A DNA stretch of 64,000 nt, from contig CP106741.1 of the NCBI GenBank assembly GCA_030323305.1, positions 749,001 to 813,000 of the forward strand. Reading direction: 5' to 3'. The notes under the pieces are model-generated. The model did no database searches. It worked only from the letters and a program-made list of their open reading frames with translations, and had not been told where the DNA came from. The DNA comes from Paenibacillus sp. CC-CFT747. Lineage in GTDB: Bacteria > Bacillota > Bacilli > Paenibacillales > NBRC-103111. Shown here one piece after another: positions 37,086-50,105 of this stretch. Numbering within the stretch: position 1 is the stretch's first letter; each line of letters opens with the position of its first letter. Position numbers and translations under genes: made by a program.

Positions 37086-37553
37086 AAGCTTTATCACCTT
37101 TCATCTATATGTTATAGGAGTAATGTCTTGGGTGAACTTCCGCATGAAGGACGGCGATGAAGGTTTTACACGTGTACGGATTGAGTCCGCTGATTGGCGT
37201 GCGTTCTGTTTCCCGTCTGATGTCTCCATTCATCTCGATAAAAGCCAACTCCGCCTCCCTTCCTGAAGACTCGTACATTGTTTTTAACCGCGGCCCGGTG
37301 GGTTGAATCAGAAAGATAGTAAAATTTACAAAAGAATTTGTACAAAGTCACAACATAGACATAATCCGTCATCCTTCTTCAAGGTTCGACCGAATCCGTG
37401 CATCTTCCATGTAGGTTTTCCGCTTTGGGGCAAAAGGATTAGCTCTCAAAGCCGCAGGGGATTAGTGAATTGCTTCCTGTCGCAGCGGTTCTTGTTTATC
37501 CGGTACCCCCTTCGGTTAAAAATAGGATGACTTTGGCTGAAGGAGGGGATCCG
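37086..37553. other. Intergenic region between glgC and the PLP-fold gene
   Basis: AT-richer than its flanks and serves two divergent genes. On the minus strand TTGTAC, 17 bases, TTACTA (about 37319-37348) may be the glgC promoter. No RNA element or ORF with a ribosome site seen. Confidence 0.35.
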
Positions 37554-39070
37554 ATGGAAAGGGATAAAGGCAACGAAGCAAGCGGGAATCCCGAATCAGG
37601 GCTTGCCGGCGGGTGGTCCTATACAGAAGAGGAGAACCGCCGGGAACGTCTGGAGAACCTGGAGGAACTGGAGTGGCTGCTTGGGGAATGCGGGCACAAG
37701 GCGGAGCTCGCCGGCCGGAGCGTGCCTAGGAGCTTCTCCCGGCTGCTTTTTACCGGGAGGCTCTGGAGGGGAGAAGAAACCGGCTGGACCAGCTGCGGGC
37801 GGACCCCGCCGGGTACCGGGCGGAAGATTTCCTTAGGATCAAGTATGAGCTTCGGCTCTTACTCAAACAGCTGGCCGGCCTGTTATCCTGCAGCGATTGG
37901 CCCTCTCCCTCCTTAACGAGGAGCCCGGTCAAGGAGCAGGGGATAAACCAGGCGGAGGAACAAAATTCGTATTTTCGGACAGACGGGAGTTCCTTGATCG
38001 AGGCCTATGAGACGGCCTTTCTCCAGGAATATTACCCCATGTCCGAAGGGGCGCGAAGCCGTACCCAGGCCTGCCTGACGAGCTCGGGCATGAAGGCGCT
38101 GGAGGTGGCTCTTCTGCTCTACCGGACCATGACGGACCGTCCGCTGCCCTTGTACCATCAGGTCGGGTATTATTATGAAGGGATTACCCTGATCCGTGAC
38201 CTGTACCCGGATGCCCGGGCCGTTACGGTGGAGGACATCTATGCCATGCTGGACCGAGGAGAAGAGATGGGCTGCCTGCTCCTGGAGCCCGGTTTGACCT
38301 GGCCCGTTCACGAAGGGATCGATCTTGATCTCCTCTTCCGTAAGCTGGAACGCCACCGGCAGAGCACTCCTCTCTTTCTGATCATCGACCGGACGCTGAC
38401 AGGCATGGCCAACCCTTTCTTCGAACGGTATGCCGACCGGATGCCCGGCCATGTCGTGCTGGTTTCCATTGAGAGCGGGATCAAGTATTGGCAGCTTGGC
38501 CTGGAGCTCACCAATCTGGGCTTTCTGGTGCTGAGCGGGGAACCCGTCGCCCATCCCGAAACCGAGGAGCGGCTCACCCATTTAATGGGAGTGTTAACCG
38601 GCGTGCCGGATCCTGCCTTGGTGTGGCGGCTGCCCCGCCCTTCCCGCTCCGTTCTCGAAAGACGGATGGAGCGGCTCGCCCGAAATACGAATGTCCTTTA
38701 TTCGTTTCTGCAGGAACGCAGGAAGGAGGGTCGGGTAAGCCGCGTGTATCACTCCGTCCAGGCGGGCCAGGGGCTCCGGGCTGGCCGCGAGCCGTGGATG
38801 GGCTCCCTTCTGTACGTGCAGCTTCCGGGAGTGGTTCATTACCACGAGTACGAGGAGCTCGCCAAGCATTGGGCCGAGACCGCGGAGCCCGCCCTGTGCA
38901 TCCACCAGGGAGGCAGCTTCGGTTTCGATACGATGAGGCTGGCCGCCGTGGAGGAATCCCCCGAACGGGAGTTCAACAGCGCCCTCCGCCTGTCGGTCGG
39001 CCGGGATACCGCGGAGGAGCTGGCGGCCAAGCTTGTCTGGCTGGACCGTATGCTGCCCCCGGGGCGGTAA
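37554..39070 (+). CDS. PLP-fold protein (Cys/Met-metabolism-like) with helical N-terminal extension, frame break
   Basis: Start ATG after AGGAGGGG. Residues about 1-140 form a charged, mostly helical region (ENRRERLENLEELEWLL, FYREALEGRRNRLDQLRADPAGYR). The rest resembles fold-type-I PLP enzymes of the cystathionine-synthase group: ACLTSSGMKALEVALLLY, GCLLLEPGLTWPVHEG, LFLIIDRTLTGMANPF (Asp for the pyridine nitrogen), VLVSIESGIKYWQLGLELTNLG (Lys for PLP). A frame change at a T5 run near 37743 joins N- and C-terminal parts to about 505 residues. The residues around the lysine are atypical, so activity and substrate are uncertain. No pathway neighbour gives a clue. Confidence 0.65.
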
Positions 39071-39127
39071 GAAGGGTCGGCCGTTCCCGCGGCCTCCTGC
39101 CCCATGCGGGAGCCAATAGAAAACAAC

Positions 39128-39175
39128 AAAGAAGCTGTCCTTTCGGTAGAATGATCTACCTTTGGGACAGCTTCT
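39128..39175 (+). terminator. Hairpin terminator after the PLP-fold gene
   Basis: Outer stem GAAGCTGTCC / GGGACAGCTTC with inner GGTAGA / TCTACC; a short T-rich stretch follows (CTGCTCATTTGTT). Confidence 0.6.
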
Positions 39176-39253
39176 GCTCATTTGTTGGTAACGCGGCTGC
39201 TTCCTTAGGCGGAAGGCGACCCGCTCCTCCTGGACTCCGTAGAGGCCTGGAGA

Positions 39254-39799
39254 TTAGTCTAACCGGTTAGGGTTCACGTCCGAGCCGTACGAGCTTCCGT
39301 AGGTGCTCGCATTCAGTGAGTTGTTGGTACGGAAGGTATCGTAGGCATACCGGTCGCGATCCACGTGGGAATTGACCAGAACCAGAATATTGCCCTGGTC
39401 CACATAGTCGTTGTAACGGTGGGCTTCCTCTTCGGACATGCCCATCCCGATCAGGCCGCCGACCAATCCGCCGGCTCCGGCTCCTACCGCCGCACCCGTC
39501 AAGGTGGCGACAATCGGACCGGCCGCAATAATCGGGCCTACTCCGGGAATCGCCAGGGCGCCCAGACCCGCCAGCAGGCCGGTCACCCCGCCCAGCACTC
39601 CGCCGGTAGCCGCACCGGTGGCCAGCCCTTCCGGAGCCTTGGTGCCGGTCTCATCGGAGATGTCGGAGACATCGTCTTTGTTTTTGGCAATGACGGAAAT
39701 CTCATCCGAGCTGTAGCCTTGGCGCTTGAGGTCTTCAATGGCTTTAATCGCTTCCTGTTCCGAGTGAAACACGCCTACGATTTTCTTTTCTTGTTCCAT
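39254..39799 (-). CDS. General stress protein (YflT/GsiB-17M domain) with glycine-rich core
   Basis: 181 residues. N-terminal YflT-like domain: KKIVGVFHSEQEAIKAIEDLKRQGYSSDEISVIAKN. Then a long Gly/Ala-rich membrane-active stretch (about 60-125: GGVLGGVTGLLAGLGALAIPG, GAGAGGLVGGLIGMGM) and a second alpha/beta piece (NDYVDQGNILVLVNSHVDRDRYAYD). Ribosome site GGAGG. A textbook SigB promoter lies 106-131 bases upstream. Function in the family unknown. Confidence 0.85.
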   Translation of the reverse strand: MEQEKKIVGVFHSEQEAIKAIEDLKRQGYSSDEISVIAKNKDDVSDISDETGTKAPEGLATGAATGGVLGGVTGLLAGLGALAIPGVGPIIAAGPIVATLTGAAVGAGAGGLVGGLIGMGMSEEEAHRYNDYVDQGNILVLVNSHVDRDRYAYDTFRTNNSLNASTYGSSYGSDVNPNRLD

Positions 39800-39904
39800 G
39801 TTATAAAACCTCCCTAAGTGGTTTGGGCCGAACCCGGGATAGCCGGGATCGCTTATGATGATTGGCTGCCGGTTGGGGACAGCCACCGTTGTGCTATCAT
39901 TTTA

Positions 39905-39930
39905 TTACCCAGCCCCTTCCCCGTTTAAAC
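39905..39930 (-). promoter_or_regulatory. SigB promoter of the YflT-like stress gene
   Basis: Minus strand GTTTAA, 14 bases, GGGTAA. Confidence 0.87.
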
Positions 39931-40070
39931 AAGCTCCGGCCGATGAGCGGCTGGTAATATTCGAGCCTGCCGTCTCATCCCCTAATCCGTTCGCCACGTC
40001 TGATGATCGTCCCGGCCGCGGGGCTCTGCCCTCTCTCTCGGGTAAGCGCAGCAAGCTGACTTCACGCCGA

Positions 40071-40128
40071 AAAAGGGCCCTCCGGTCCGAACCCGGGTTT
40101 CCCCGGCCTCCGAACCCAGAGGGCCCTA
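40071..40128 (-). terminator. Terminator of the signalling operon
   Basis: AGGGCCCTC / GAGGGCCCT with a GC-rich inner region; TTTTT follows on the minus strand, 100 bases after the last kinase gene. The rest of 39931-40230 shows no gene. Confidence 0.7.
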
Positions 40129-40230
40129 TCGGAAGGCTTATTACGCCTTCTTGGCCTTATCCTGCTTCTCTCCCGCCCACCGGTCCTTCCCAACCGAATT
40201 CATGCCTGACGGGCGGCCTTAGCCTTCCAG

Positions 40231-42301
40231 TCAGGCTTCCTTGGTCCGGCCGGCGGTCAGCTTCTCGTATTCCTGTTCGAGCTTCTGGCGGAATTGGTCG
40301 ATTTTGATCGGTTTGCCGATGAAGTCATCCATGCCGATGGAGAGGCACTTGTCCTTCTCTTCCTTCAGGACGTTAGCCGTCATGGCGATGATAACCGGCC
40401 GCCGGGAGGCCGGCAGCTTGGCGATGATCTGCCGGGCGGCCTCCTTGCCGTCCATCTCCGGCATCTGGATATCCATCAGCACAAGATCGAAGCTCTTCTT
40501 CAGAGCGAGCTCCACCGCGCTCTTCCCGTCCGGAGCTACCTCGGCCTCGTGCCCGAGGCTTTCGAGAATGCGGGTGAGGAGCTTCTGGTTGGTGGCGTTA
40601 TCCTCGCACACGAGAATATGCAGCGGACGCCTCTCTTTCGAAGTCCGCCCGGCGTCGTTCCCCTTGTCGGGAGGAGCCGCATTCGCCTTCTGCCGGGCAA
40701 GCAGCTCCTCCAGCTCCTCTGGGCAGCGGCCGGCCTTGATCGTAAAGACGAACGTGGCTCCGGCTTCCGCCGTCCGGTCGACGCGGATCCCGCCGCCCAT
40801 CAGCTCCACGAGCGTCTTGCAGATGGCAAGCCCAAGGCCCGTTCCGCCGTATTTGCGCGTGGTCGAGGAATCCAGCTGGGAGAACGGCTTGAACAGCTGT
40901 TCAAGCTTGTCGTCCGGGATGCCGATGCCCGTATCCTTCACGGCAAACTCAATGTCGATGCTGTCCTTGCTTTCCCCAGCTTGCTGACGACCACATAAAT
41001 GCCGCCGTGCTCGGTAAACTTGACCGCATTGCCCACGAGATTGATCAGAATCTGACGCAGGCGGGTCACATCGCCGGTAATGTAAGCGGGAAGCTCGGGA
41101 TCGAGATAATAAGCCATTTCGAGGTCAATCCGGCGCGATTTGGCGGTAAACAGGTCGAAGGTCTCCGCCACGCAGGCCTCGAGGCTGAACGGCTCGTTCT
41201 CGAGCTCCATTTTGCCCGACTCAATTTTGGAGAAATCCAGAATGTCGTTGATAACCGACAGCAGGGCGTCTCCGCTCTTGCGGATGACCTCCGCGAGCTC
41301 CTTCTGCTCTTCGGTAAGGGAGTCTCGAGAAGCAGATCCGTCATCCCGATGACTCCGTTCATCGGCGTACGGATTTCGTGGCTCATCATGGCGAGGAACT
41401 CCGTCTTGACCTTGGAGGCGATCTCCGCCGCTTCCTTCGCCTGAATCAGCTCCTGCTCCGCCTTCTTGCGCTCGGTGATGTCGCTGACGGTACAGGCAAA
41501 CAGATGATCCTCTCCGATATACGACTCCCCGATTTGAATCTCGGCCGGGAAGAGGGTCCCGTCCTTGCGCCGCGGCGCAATCTCCGTGATTTTGCCGAAC
41601 ATGTACTTGTCCTGGCCCGCTTGAGCCGCCGCCGGATTCTCCATTTCGGAAATCGTCGGGATCAGAAGCTCGATGCTGTTGCCGAGCAGCTCCTCTTCCT
41701 TGTACCCGAACATGCCTTCCGCCGCCGGGTTCACGGTCAGGATCGTCCCTTCGTTATCGAAGGTGATCATCGTATCGATGGACGTTTCCCGGATCACCCG
41801 CGCCTGGGCTTCGGCTTTGGACAAGTTAAGGGCCGTCTGCAGCAGCTCCTGGTTCGCTTTCTCCAGCTGGCTCGTCTGCTCGTGGAGAAGCTCGGTCTGG
41901 TGCTGAAGGGTCTTGTTCGTTATATAAAGGCTGACGAAGCCTTCTATTTTTGATTTGAGGGTTTGAGGAATGAACGGCTTCACCATGTAGTCAATCGCGC
42001 CCACGGAATAGCCGGTAAAGAAATGCTCGGTATCCTTGCTGGTGGCGGTAATGAAAATAATCGGGATGTTCTTTGATTTTTCCCTGGCCTTGATGAACCG
42101 GGCGGTTTCAAAGCCATCCATTCCCGGCATCTGCACATCGAGAACAATCACGGCAAACTCATACTTGAGCAGGTAGCGAAGCGCTTCTTCCCCGTTGCCG
42201 GCCCGAATCAAATTGTAATTCTCTTCGGCAAGCACCGCTTCGATGGCAAGCAAATTTTCCGGATGGTCGTCCACCAGCAAGATATTGATTGGATATTCCA
42301 T
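40231..42301 (-). CDS. Hybrid sensor kinase REC-PAS-HisKA-HATPase-REC, two frame breaks
   Basis: Cytoplasmic hybrid histidine kinase of about 690 residues. Start [19 protein letters not shown] (first receiver, phospho-Asp in [12 protein letters not shown], about residue 55). A coiled linker and PAS domain follow ([26 protein letters not shown]), then HisKA with [22 protein letters not shown]. The frame changes near 41325, and HATPase runs [17 protein letters not shown], a break near 40975, then [17 protein letters not shown] and [17 protein letters not shown]. The C-terminal receiver has [14 protein letters not shown] and [13 protein letters not shown]. Last gene of the RsbKMY-like block. It could phosphorylate the phosphatase gene product or an unlinked regulator. 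Confidence 0.85.
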
Positions 42302-42402
42302 GTCCATCTTCCTGCTCCCTTGCTGTTTATTTTGAACCGGGCTCCGTGCCGGACGGGGATTCAACCTGCTCCGACAGACCTTCCGCCAAATGACGGATGT
42401 CC

Positions 42403-43305
42403 CTACCTGATTTTGCGGTACAGCTTCTCCCGGCTGTCCAAGGCTTCGTAATCGTCCGCATGATGACTGAAATTGATCGATTCCCGTGTACCCAGGGCCA
42501 GGATGCCCAGCGGACTCAAGCTTTCGTAGAAGAGCCGGTGCACTTGATCCTGCAAGGTCTTGTTGAAATAAATGAGCACATTCCGGCAGAAAATAACGTT
42601 AAATTCGTTGAAGGACTGATCCGTCACCAGGTTATGCTGGGCGAACACGACGTTGTCGAGAAGGAACCGGTGAAAATGCACCTCTTCGTTCTTCACGGCA
42701 TAATACTCGGAGAAGCCTCCCGTTCCGCCCGCGAGCAAGTAGTTGCGCGTGTAGTCCTGCATTTTCCGCAGGGGGAATACCGCCTCCCTGGCCCGGTTTA
42801 ACACCTCCTCGCTGATGTCGGTGGCGTAGATCCGGGCCTTGTCATACAACCCTTCCTCATGAAGCAGAATGGCCATGGAGAGCACCTCCTCGCCGGTCGA
42901 GCAGCCCGCATGCCAAATCCGGATGAACGGATAGGTTCTCAGAACCGGCACCACCAGCTTGCGGAAGGCGAGGAACAGCTCGGGATCGCGGTACATCTCG
43001 GTGACGTTGATGATGAGGCTCGAGAGCAGGCTCTCCATGCTGCGGGCATCGTGAAGCACCTTCTCCTGCAGGGCCGATATCGATCCGAGCCTCCAGGCAT
43101 TGACCCGGTGCCAGATGCGCCGGCGGATGGAAGGGTAGGCATAATTACGGAAATCGTACCCGTACATGCGGAAAATCCCTTCCAGCAGCAGCTCAATCTC
43201 TATACGCTCCCTTTCCTCCTCGCGGGATAAAGGCGCCTCGGCGTCGAAGGATTCCTCCTCCGGACCACCGACCGGTTCTATGGGATAATCCGTAATAGGA
43301 GACAC
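42403..43305 (-). CDS. CheR-type methyltransferase (RsbM-like)
   Basis: About 300 residues. SAM-dependent glutamate methyltransferase fold: N-terminal helical part [24 protein letters not shown] site [39 protein letters not shown], and [17 protein letters not shown]. There are no chemotaxis genes in the window. Its place directly after a giant hybrid kinase and RsbY-like phosphatase matches RsbM of B. cereus, which methylates the kinase RsbK and tunes SigB activation. The start is uncertain: the GTG at 43305 abuts GGAG, while an ATT (43296) has ideal spacing to GGAGGT. Confidence 0.85.
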   Translation of the reverse strand: MSPITDYPIEPVGGPEEESFDAEAPLSREEERERIEIELLLEGIFRMYGYDFRNYAYPSIRRRIWHRVNAWRLGSISALQEKVLHDARSMESLLSSLIINVTEMYRDPELFLAFRKLVVPVLRTYPFIRIWHAGCSTGEEVLSMAILLHEEGLYDKARIYATDISEEVLNRAREAVFPLRKMQDYTRNYLLAGGTGGFSEYYAVKNEEVHFHRFLLDNVVFAQHNLVTDQSFNEFNVIFCRNVLIYFNKTLQDQVHRLFYESLSPLGILALGTRESINFSHHADDYEALDSREKLYRKIR

Positions 43306-43309
43306 CTCC

Positions 43310-46300
43310 TTACTTATACAGCCATACCTTAAGCAGGGAAAGCAACTGATCCATATTGATCGGCTTCGTGATGTAATCGGACGCCCCGGCCTCAATGCAT
43401 TTGTTGCGGTCTTCCTTCATGGCCTTGGCCGTCAGGGCGATGATCGGCAGCCTCTCCAGATCCGGCATGCTACGGATGGCCCGCATCGCTTCGTACCCGT
43501 CCATCACAGGCATCATGATGTCCATCAGGATGAGATCGAACGGCTCTTCCTTCTCAATGAGCTGGAGAGCCTCCCTGCCGTTTTCGGCGAAGGTAATGTC
43601 CATGTTGTAGTTCTCCAGTACGCTTGAAAGGGCGAAGACATTGCGGATATCGTCATCGACGAGCAGGATTCGCTTGCCGCTGAAGACCGCTTCCTTGCTG
43701 TGCAGCTTCTCGAGAATTTCCCGCTTGTCCTCGGGCAGATTGGACTCTACCCGGTGAAGGAACAAAGCGGTCTCGTCGAACAGTCTTTCCGGTGATTTGA
43801 CGTTCTTGATGATGATGCTTTCGGCATACTTGCGCAAAAGCATCTCTTCCTTGCTGTCGAGCTCGCGGCCCGTATAGATAATGATGGGCAGCTCACGAAG
43901 CTGGTAATCGGAACGGATCGTGTTCAGAAGCTCGAAGCCGGAAATATCGGACAAGCCCAGGTCGAGCACCATGCAGTCGAACGGTTTATCCCGAAGTTCG
44001 CTTAGGGCCTCTTCCCCGGTGGACACGGCCGTAATAACCAGGTCATCGTGGCCGATCAGCTCGACCAGGCTTTCCCTCAGCGTATCATCGTCCTCCACCA
44101 GAAGAAGTCTTTTGCAATCCCGGTTGAAGAATTCCTCTATTCCCGAGAAGGCTTGATCCAGCTGCTCCCGGCTGATCGGCTTCGTCAAGTAGGAGATGGC
44201 TCCCCGGGTCAGCCCCTTTTGGGTGTCCTCGGTAACGGACATGACATGAACGGGAATATGACGCGTCTCCATGTTGTGCTTAAGGTGATTGAGAATCGCC
44301 CAGCCGTCCATCACCGGAAGCTGAATATCCAGCACGATGGCATCCGGCTTATACGCTTGCGCCAAAGCGAGGCCTTGATCGCCCTGCATCGCCACAATCC
44401 CTTTGAAGCCCCGGTCACGGGCCATATCCAGAATGATCTTGGCAAAATTGACGTCATCCTCAATCACGAGAATGACCTTGTCGTTCTCCCGGATGCTGGC
44501 CCGGTCATCTTCGATTCCGGAAGGCTCCAGCGCCGCCTTGTCCAGGAGGGAAGGAGATTCGACTTCCTCCTCCGCCTCCTCCACGGCCGTCTCAAGCAGA
44601 TCCTGCTCTTCGGGTGCGGTATCCTTCGCATCAGCCGCCGCGGCTACCTCATCGAGCATCCGGTAGACGGAGTCCGCCTTCGTCTCCGGCAGGTAGAGCG
44701 TGAAGACACTGCCCTCGCCTACCACGCTTTCGATACCGATCGTTCCTCCGACCAGCCGGGCCAGTTCCCGGGAAATGGACAGGCCGAGGCCGGTCCCCCG
44801 TACTGTCGGCTTGTCGTTCCGTCGGCCTGCTGGAACGCCTCGAAGATCAGGTCGAGCTTGTCCTCCGGAATGCCGATCCCGGTATCCTTCACCGCAAAGG
44901 CAATCACCCGCGGGGAATCGGGGAACTGCTCCTGGAGATCCTCCGGCGTTTCCGTCAGGCCGATCTCCAGGGTAACGCTCCCCTCTTTCGTAAACTTGAA
45001 AGCGTTGGAGAGCAGATTCTTGAGAATCTGCTGCACCCGGTGGCTGTCCGTATAGATCGTATCCGGCAGCTCTTTGTCCACCTTCACCTCAAAGGCCACA
45101 TGGTTCTTGCGGGCGATCGGCTGGAAGCTTCTGCGGACATAATCGAGCATGTCTTTCAGCAGAATATGTTCCAGGTGAATGTCCATCTTGCCCGATTCGA
45201 CCTTGGAGAGGTCGAGGATTTCATCGATCAGCTTAAGCAGGTCGCTTCCCGAAGCATGAATGGTTTCCGCGAATTCCACCTGCTTCGCCGTCAAATTCTT
45301 CGTCTTGTTGTCGGCAAGCAGCTGGGACAAGATCAGCAGGCTGTTAAGCGGCGTCCTCAGCTCGTGCGACATGTTGGCAAGAAATTCGGATTTGTACTTG
45401 GAGGACAGGGCGAGCTGCAGCGCCTGGCGCTCGAGGGCCGCCTTCGTCCGTTCGATCTGGCGGTTGATCTGCTCGGTCTCCCAAATTTGCAGCTCCAGCT
45501 GCTGGGTTTGGCGGAGCAGCTCCTCGTTCGAATGTTCCAGCTCCCCTGCTGCCTCTGCAGAAGCTCCTCCGATTGCTTCAAAGACTTCGTCTGGGCTTCG
45601 AGTTTCTCGTTCGAGAGGCGAAGCTCCTCCTGCTGGGACATGAGTTCCTCGGACTGGCTCTGAAGCTCTTCCGTCTGGGACTGCGAGATGCGCAGAAGCT
45701 CCTCCACCCGGTTGCGGCCGTTGATGCTGTGAACGGTGATGGCCAAGGAACCGGCCAGCAGTTCGAGAAGGCGGATCTGAAGGTCCGAATACCGGCGGAA
45801 GGAAGCCACCTCCAGAACGGCCACGACTTCCCCTTGATAAATGACCGGATGAACAATCAGGTTCGACGGAATCGCGTCGCCGATCCCCGAGCCTACCTTG
45901 ATGTAATCGGGAGGCAGCTCCTGAAGGTGGATGACGTCCTTGTCCAGGGCGCTCTGGCCGACAAGCCCCTCTCCCAGGCGGAAGGTTTGGGTCCGTGCCC
46001 CGTCGCTGAAGGCATAGGAGCCGTACAAGCTCAGCTGGGCCCGCTTGCCCTCGTCCTCCTTCACATACAGAGCACCGAAGCTCGCTCCCACCATAGGCGT
46101 TACTTCCCCGATGAAGGTCTGCGCCACCTGGTGCAGATCCGTCATCCCCTGAAGCATGGTTGTTACTTCGGCCATGTTGGAATTGAGCCAATTCTCCTCA
46201 TCCCTGGCCTTGTTCAGCTCCTGCTCCCGTTCCGTCTTGTCCATCAGGTCGAGGGCGACGTTCTGGAAGGCAGCCGCCACTTCCCCGATTTCATCCTTCA

Positions 46301-47015
46301 GACGGATCTCGATTCGCTTGCGGCGGTCCATCGTCCCTCCCGCAAAACTGCTGATCATGCCGGAGACGAGGTTAAGTCCGCCGGTTATGCTGTAGATGAT
46401 CCAGAACATAATGCCCAAGCCAAGCAGCAGGCCGATTCCGGTTATAACCATGGTGATCATGAGTGTCTGGCTGTTCACCGTATTCATGTCGGCTAGCGCC
46501 TGGTTCATTCGGGTCTCGTGATACGTGGAAAGCTCCTCCAGCCGCTTGGCCAGCTCGTCCCTCGCATTCAGTCCCGAAGCATTACGGAACGTCTGGGCCT
46601 CGTCGTATTTCCCGGCCCGGATCAGTTCCAGCAGCTGGTTCTCATACCTTAGAAACTCCGCGCCCGCCCCGTTAACAGCCGAGACAAGCTTGGATTCCTC
46701 CGGATTCGATTGGCTTAGCCGGGTAAGCTCTGTAAATTTGTTCCCCGCATCCGCTTGAGCCAAGTCCAGCTTCCGGAATTCCTCGGTCACATTCGTATTC
46801 TTGTCCGCCGACACGAGGTTCGCCATATACAAGGCCATGTTGTTCACCTGTAAGCGCGTTCCGTTCGCTAGGGAAACCTTCGTGTAGCGGTTCGTGTAAA
46901 CGTCGTTCAGGTTTTCCTTAATATTGGACAATCGGTTGATGCCAATCCCGGCCAGGGCGAACATCAAGAAAATCAGAGCCCCGAAGCCAAGAAATAATTT
47001 CGTGCGGATTCTCAT
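43310..47015 (-). CDS. Multidomain hybrid histidine kinase (RsbK-like), two frame breaks
   Basis: About 1236 residues once joined. Helix 1 (residues 6-28), an extracellular four-helix sensor (to about 185), helix 2 (ITMVITGIGLLLGLGIMFWIIY), HAMP (GTMDRRKRIEIRLKDEIGEVAAAF), GAF (VAQTFIGEVTPMVGASFGALYV) and a long coiled coil. HisKA reads FLANMSHELRTPLNSLLILSQ, and HATPase [20 protein letters not shown]. Three receivers follow: IVLDIQLPVMDG, MVLDLGLSDISG and LILMDIMMPVMDG. Frame changes at a G4 run near 45548 and a C5 run at 44795-44799. Architecture agrees with RsbK of B. cereus but with extra receivers. Between the phosphatase and methyltransferase genes. Confidence 0.88.
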
Positions 47016-47051
47016 TTTCCTGCTCCACCCTTCCTTATTATGGATTGATCG

Positions 47052-48179
47052 TTATTTGGTGCGGACCATAACCATGCACATGTCGTCATGCTGGTCATCT
47101 CGGACGTCCTCGGGCAGAATCCGGTCGATGACATTCATCAGGTTCCCGGTATTGTTCGACACCAGCTCCTCCGTCAAATCCTGCCCCATGTCTTCGACCG
47201 CCTCCAGAAGACCGTCCGTAAAGAGAAAGATCCGGATGTTCTCCTTGTACTCGAGCTTCGCTTTGTTGATTTCAATCTGCTCGAAGAAGCCGACGGCGCA
47301 GCTCCCTTTATCCAGCTCCACGGTCTCTTCCCCGTCACGGATGACCAAGCCCGGAGGGTGACCGGCGTTGACGTATTCGATGGTCTTGTTCTTCGTATCG
47401 ATGACGAGATAGATCGCCGTAAAATAGTAATGGATGAAGTGTTCCTGGCTGTAAAGCTGGTTCATGTAGCGGTTAAGCTCGTTAATGACCAGCTCCGGGT
47501 CAACCAGACGGGTGATGGTATCCTGAAGCACCGACGAAATGAACATGCAGACAAGGGAAGACGAAATCCCGTGTCCCATCATATCGAGCAGAATAATGCC
47601 GTACCGGTTTTCGTCGATCTTGTACCAGGAGTACATGTCACCGGCCAGCTCGAAGGAAGGGTAATAGGTCGCGGCAATGCTGATGGCCTCGTCGTCCAGC
47701 GGCTGGCTCAGCACGCTCCGCTGCACCTGCTTGGCCAGATCGAGCTCGTTGCGGATTTTGCGGTCACGCTCGATATGCCAATCCTTCTCATACTTGAGCC
47801 GGAGGGCAACCCGGATGCGGGCCATAAGCTCTACCTTGTTGATCGGCTTCATGACGTAATCGATGGCCCCGACATCCAGCGCTTCCGCCAGCTTGTTCGA
47901 GTCGCCGAGCGCCGTCACGATAATAATCGGAATATCCTTCAGTTTCTCTTCCTGCTGAATGCGGCGGCAGGCCTCGAGCCCGTCGATCTCGGGCATCATC
48001 ATGTCCATCAGGATAAGATCGGCCTGCAGCTCCGGCTGCTCTCCGCTTCCGAGCTTCAGGTGATCGAACAGCTCATAAGCGGAGCTGGCCGTAATGCAGT
48101 CCGTATAGCCTTCGCTCTTCAATATCTTCTCTATAATAATCAAGTTGACCGGATTGTCGTCCACGATCAGAATGCTCAT
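47052..48179 (-). CDS. Response regulator fused to PP2C phosphatase (RsbY-like)
   Basis: 375 residues. Receiver domain about 1-122: ILIVDDNPVNLIIIEKIL, phospho-Asp in LILMDMMMPEIDG, Lys in YVMKPINK. Linker with the switch helix ELDLAKQVQRSVLSQPL, typical before PP2C/SpoIIE phosphatases. Phosphatase domain: AGDMYSWYKIDENRYGIILLDMMGHGISSSLVCMF (metal Asp), NAGHPPGLVI, FLFTDGLLEAVE and the end DDQHDDMCMVMVRTK. Role by homology: when phosphorylated it dephosphorylates RsbV and so frees SigB. It is first in the four-gene block, 36 bases before the RsbK-like gene. Confidence 0.9.
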   Translation of the reverse strand: MSILIVDDNPVNLIIIEKILKSEGYTDCITASSAYELFDHLKLGSGEQPELQADLILMDMMMPEIDGLEACRRIQQEEKLKDIPIIIVTALGDSNKLAEALDVGAIDYVMKPINKVELMARIRVALRLKYEKDWHIERDRKIRNELDLAKQVQRSVLSQPLDDEAISIAATYYPSFELAGDMYSWYKIDENRYGIILLDMMGHGISSSLVCMFISSVLQDTITRLVDPELVINELNRYMNQLYSQEHFIHYYFTAIYLVIDTKNKTIEYVNAGHPPGLVIRDGEETVELDKGSCAVGFFEQIEINKAKLEYKENIRIFLFTDGLLEAVEDMGQDLTEELVSNNTGNLMNVIDRILPEDVRDDQHDDMCMVMVRTK

Positions 48180-48329
48180 GGGTTGGCTCCTTCTCTATTG
48201 CGACATGGAATCGGTTCATACTTTGCCTTGTGAAAGTTAATAGCGTTAAACACATTCCTTCATTTTAGCCCACGGGCCGGGGGCCTGTCCATGGTGCCGT
48301 TCCGTCCAAAACCCTCCTGACGGCCCGGT

Positions 48330-50105
<1,776 letters not shown>

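Noticed and set aside
42403..43305. CheR gene considered as part of a chemotaxis operon
   Set aside because: No cheB, cheA, cheW or flagellar genes near; the neighbours are kinase and PP2C genes, which fits RsbM better.
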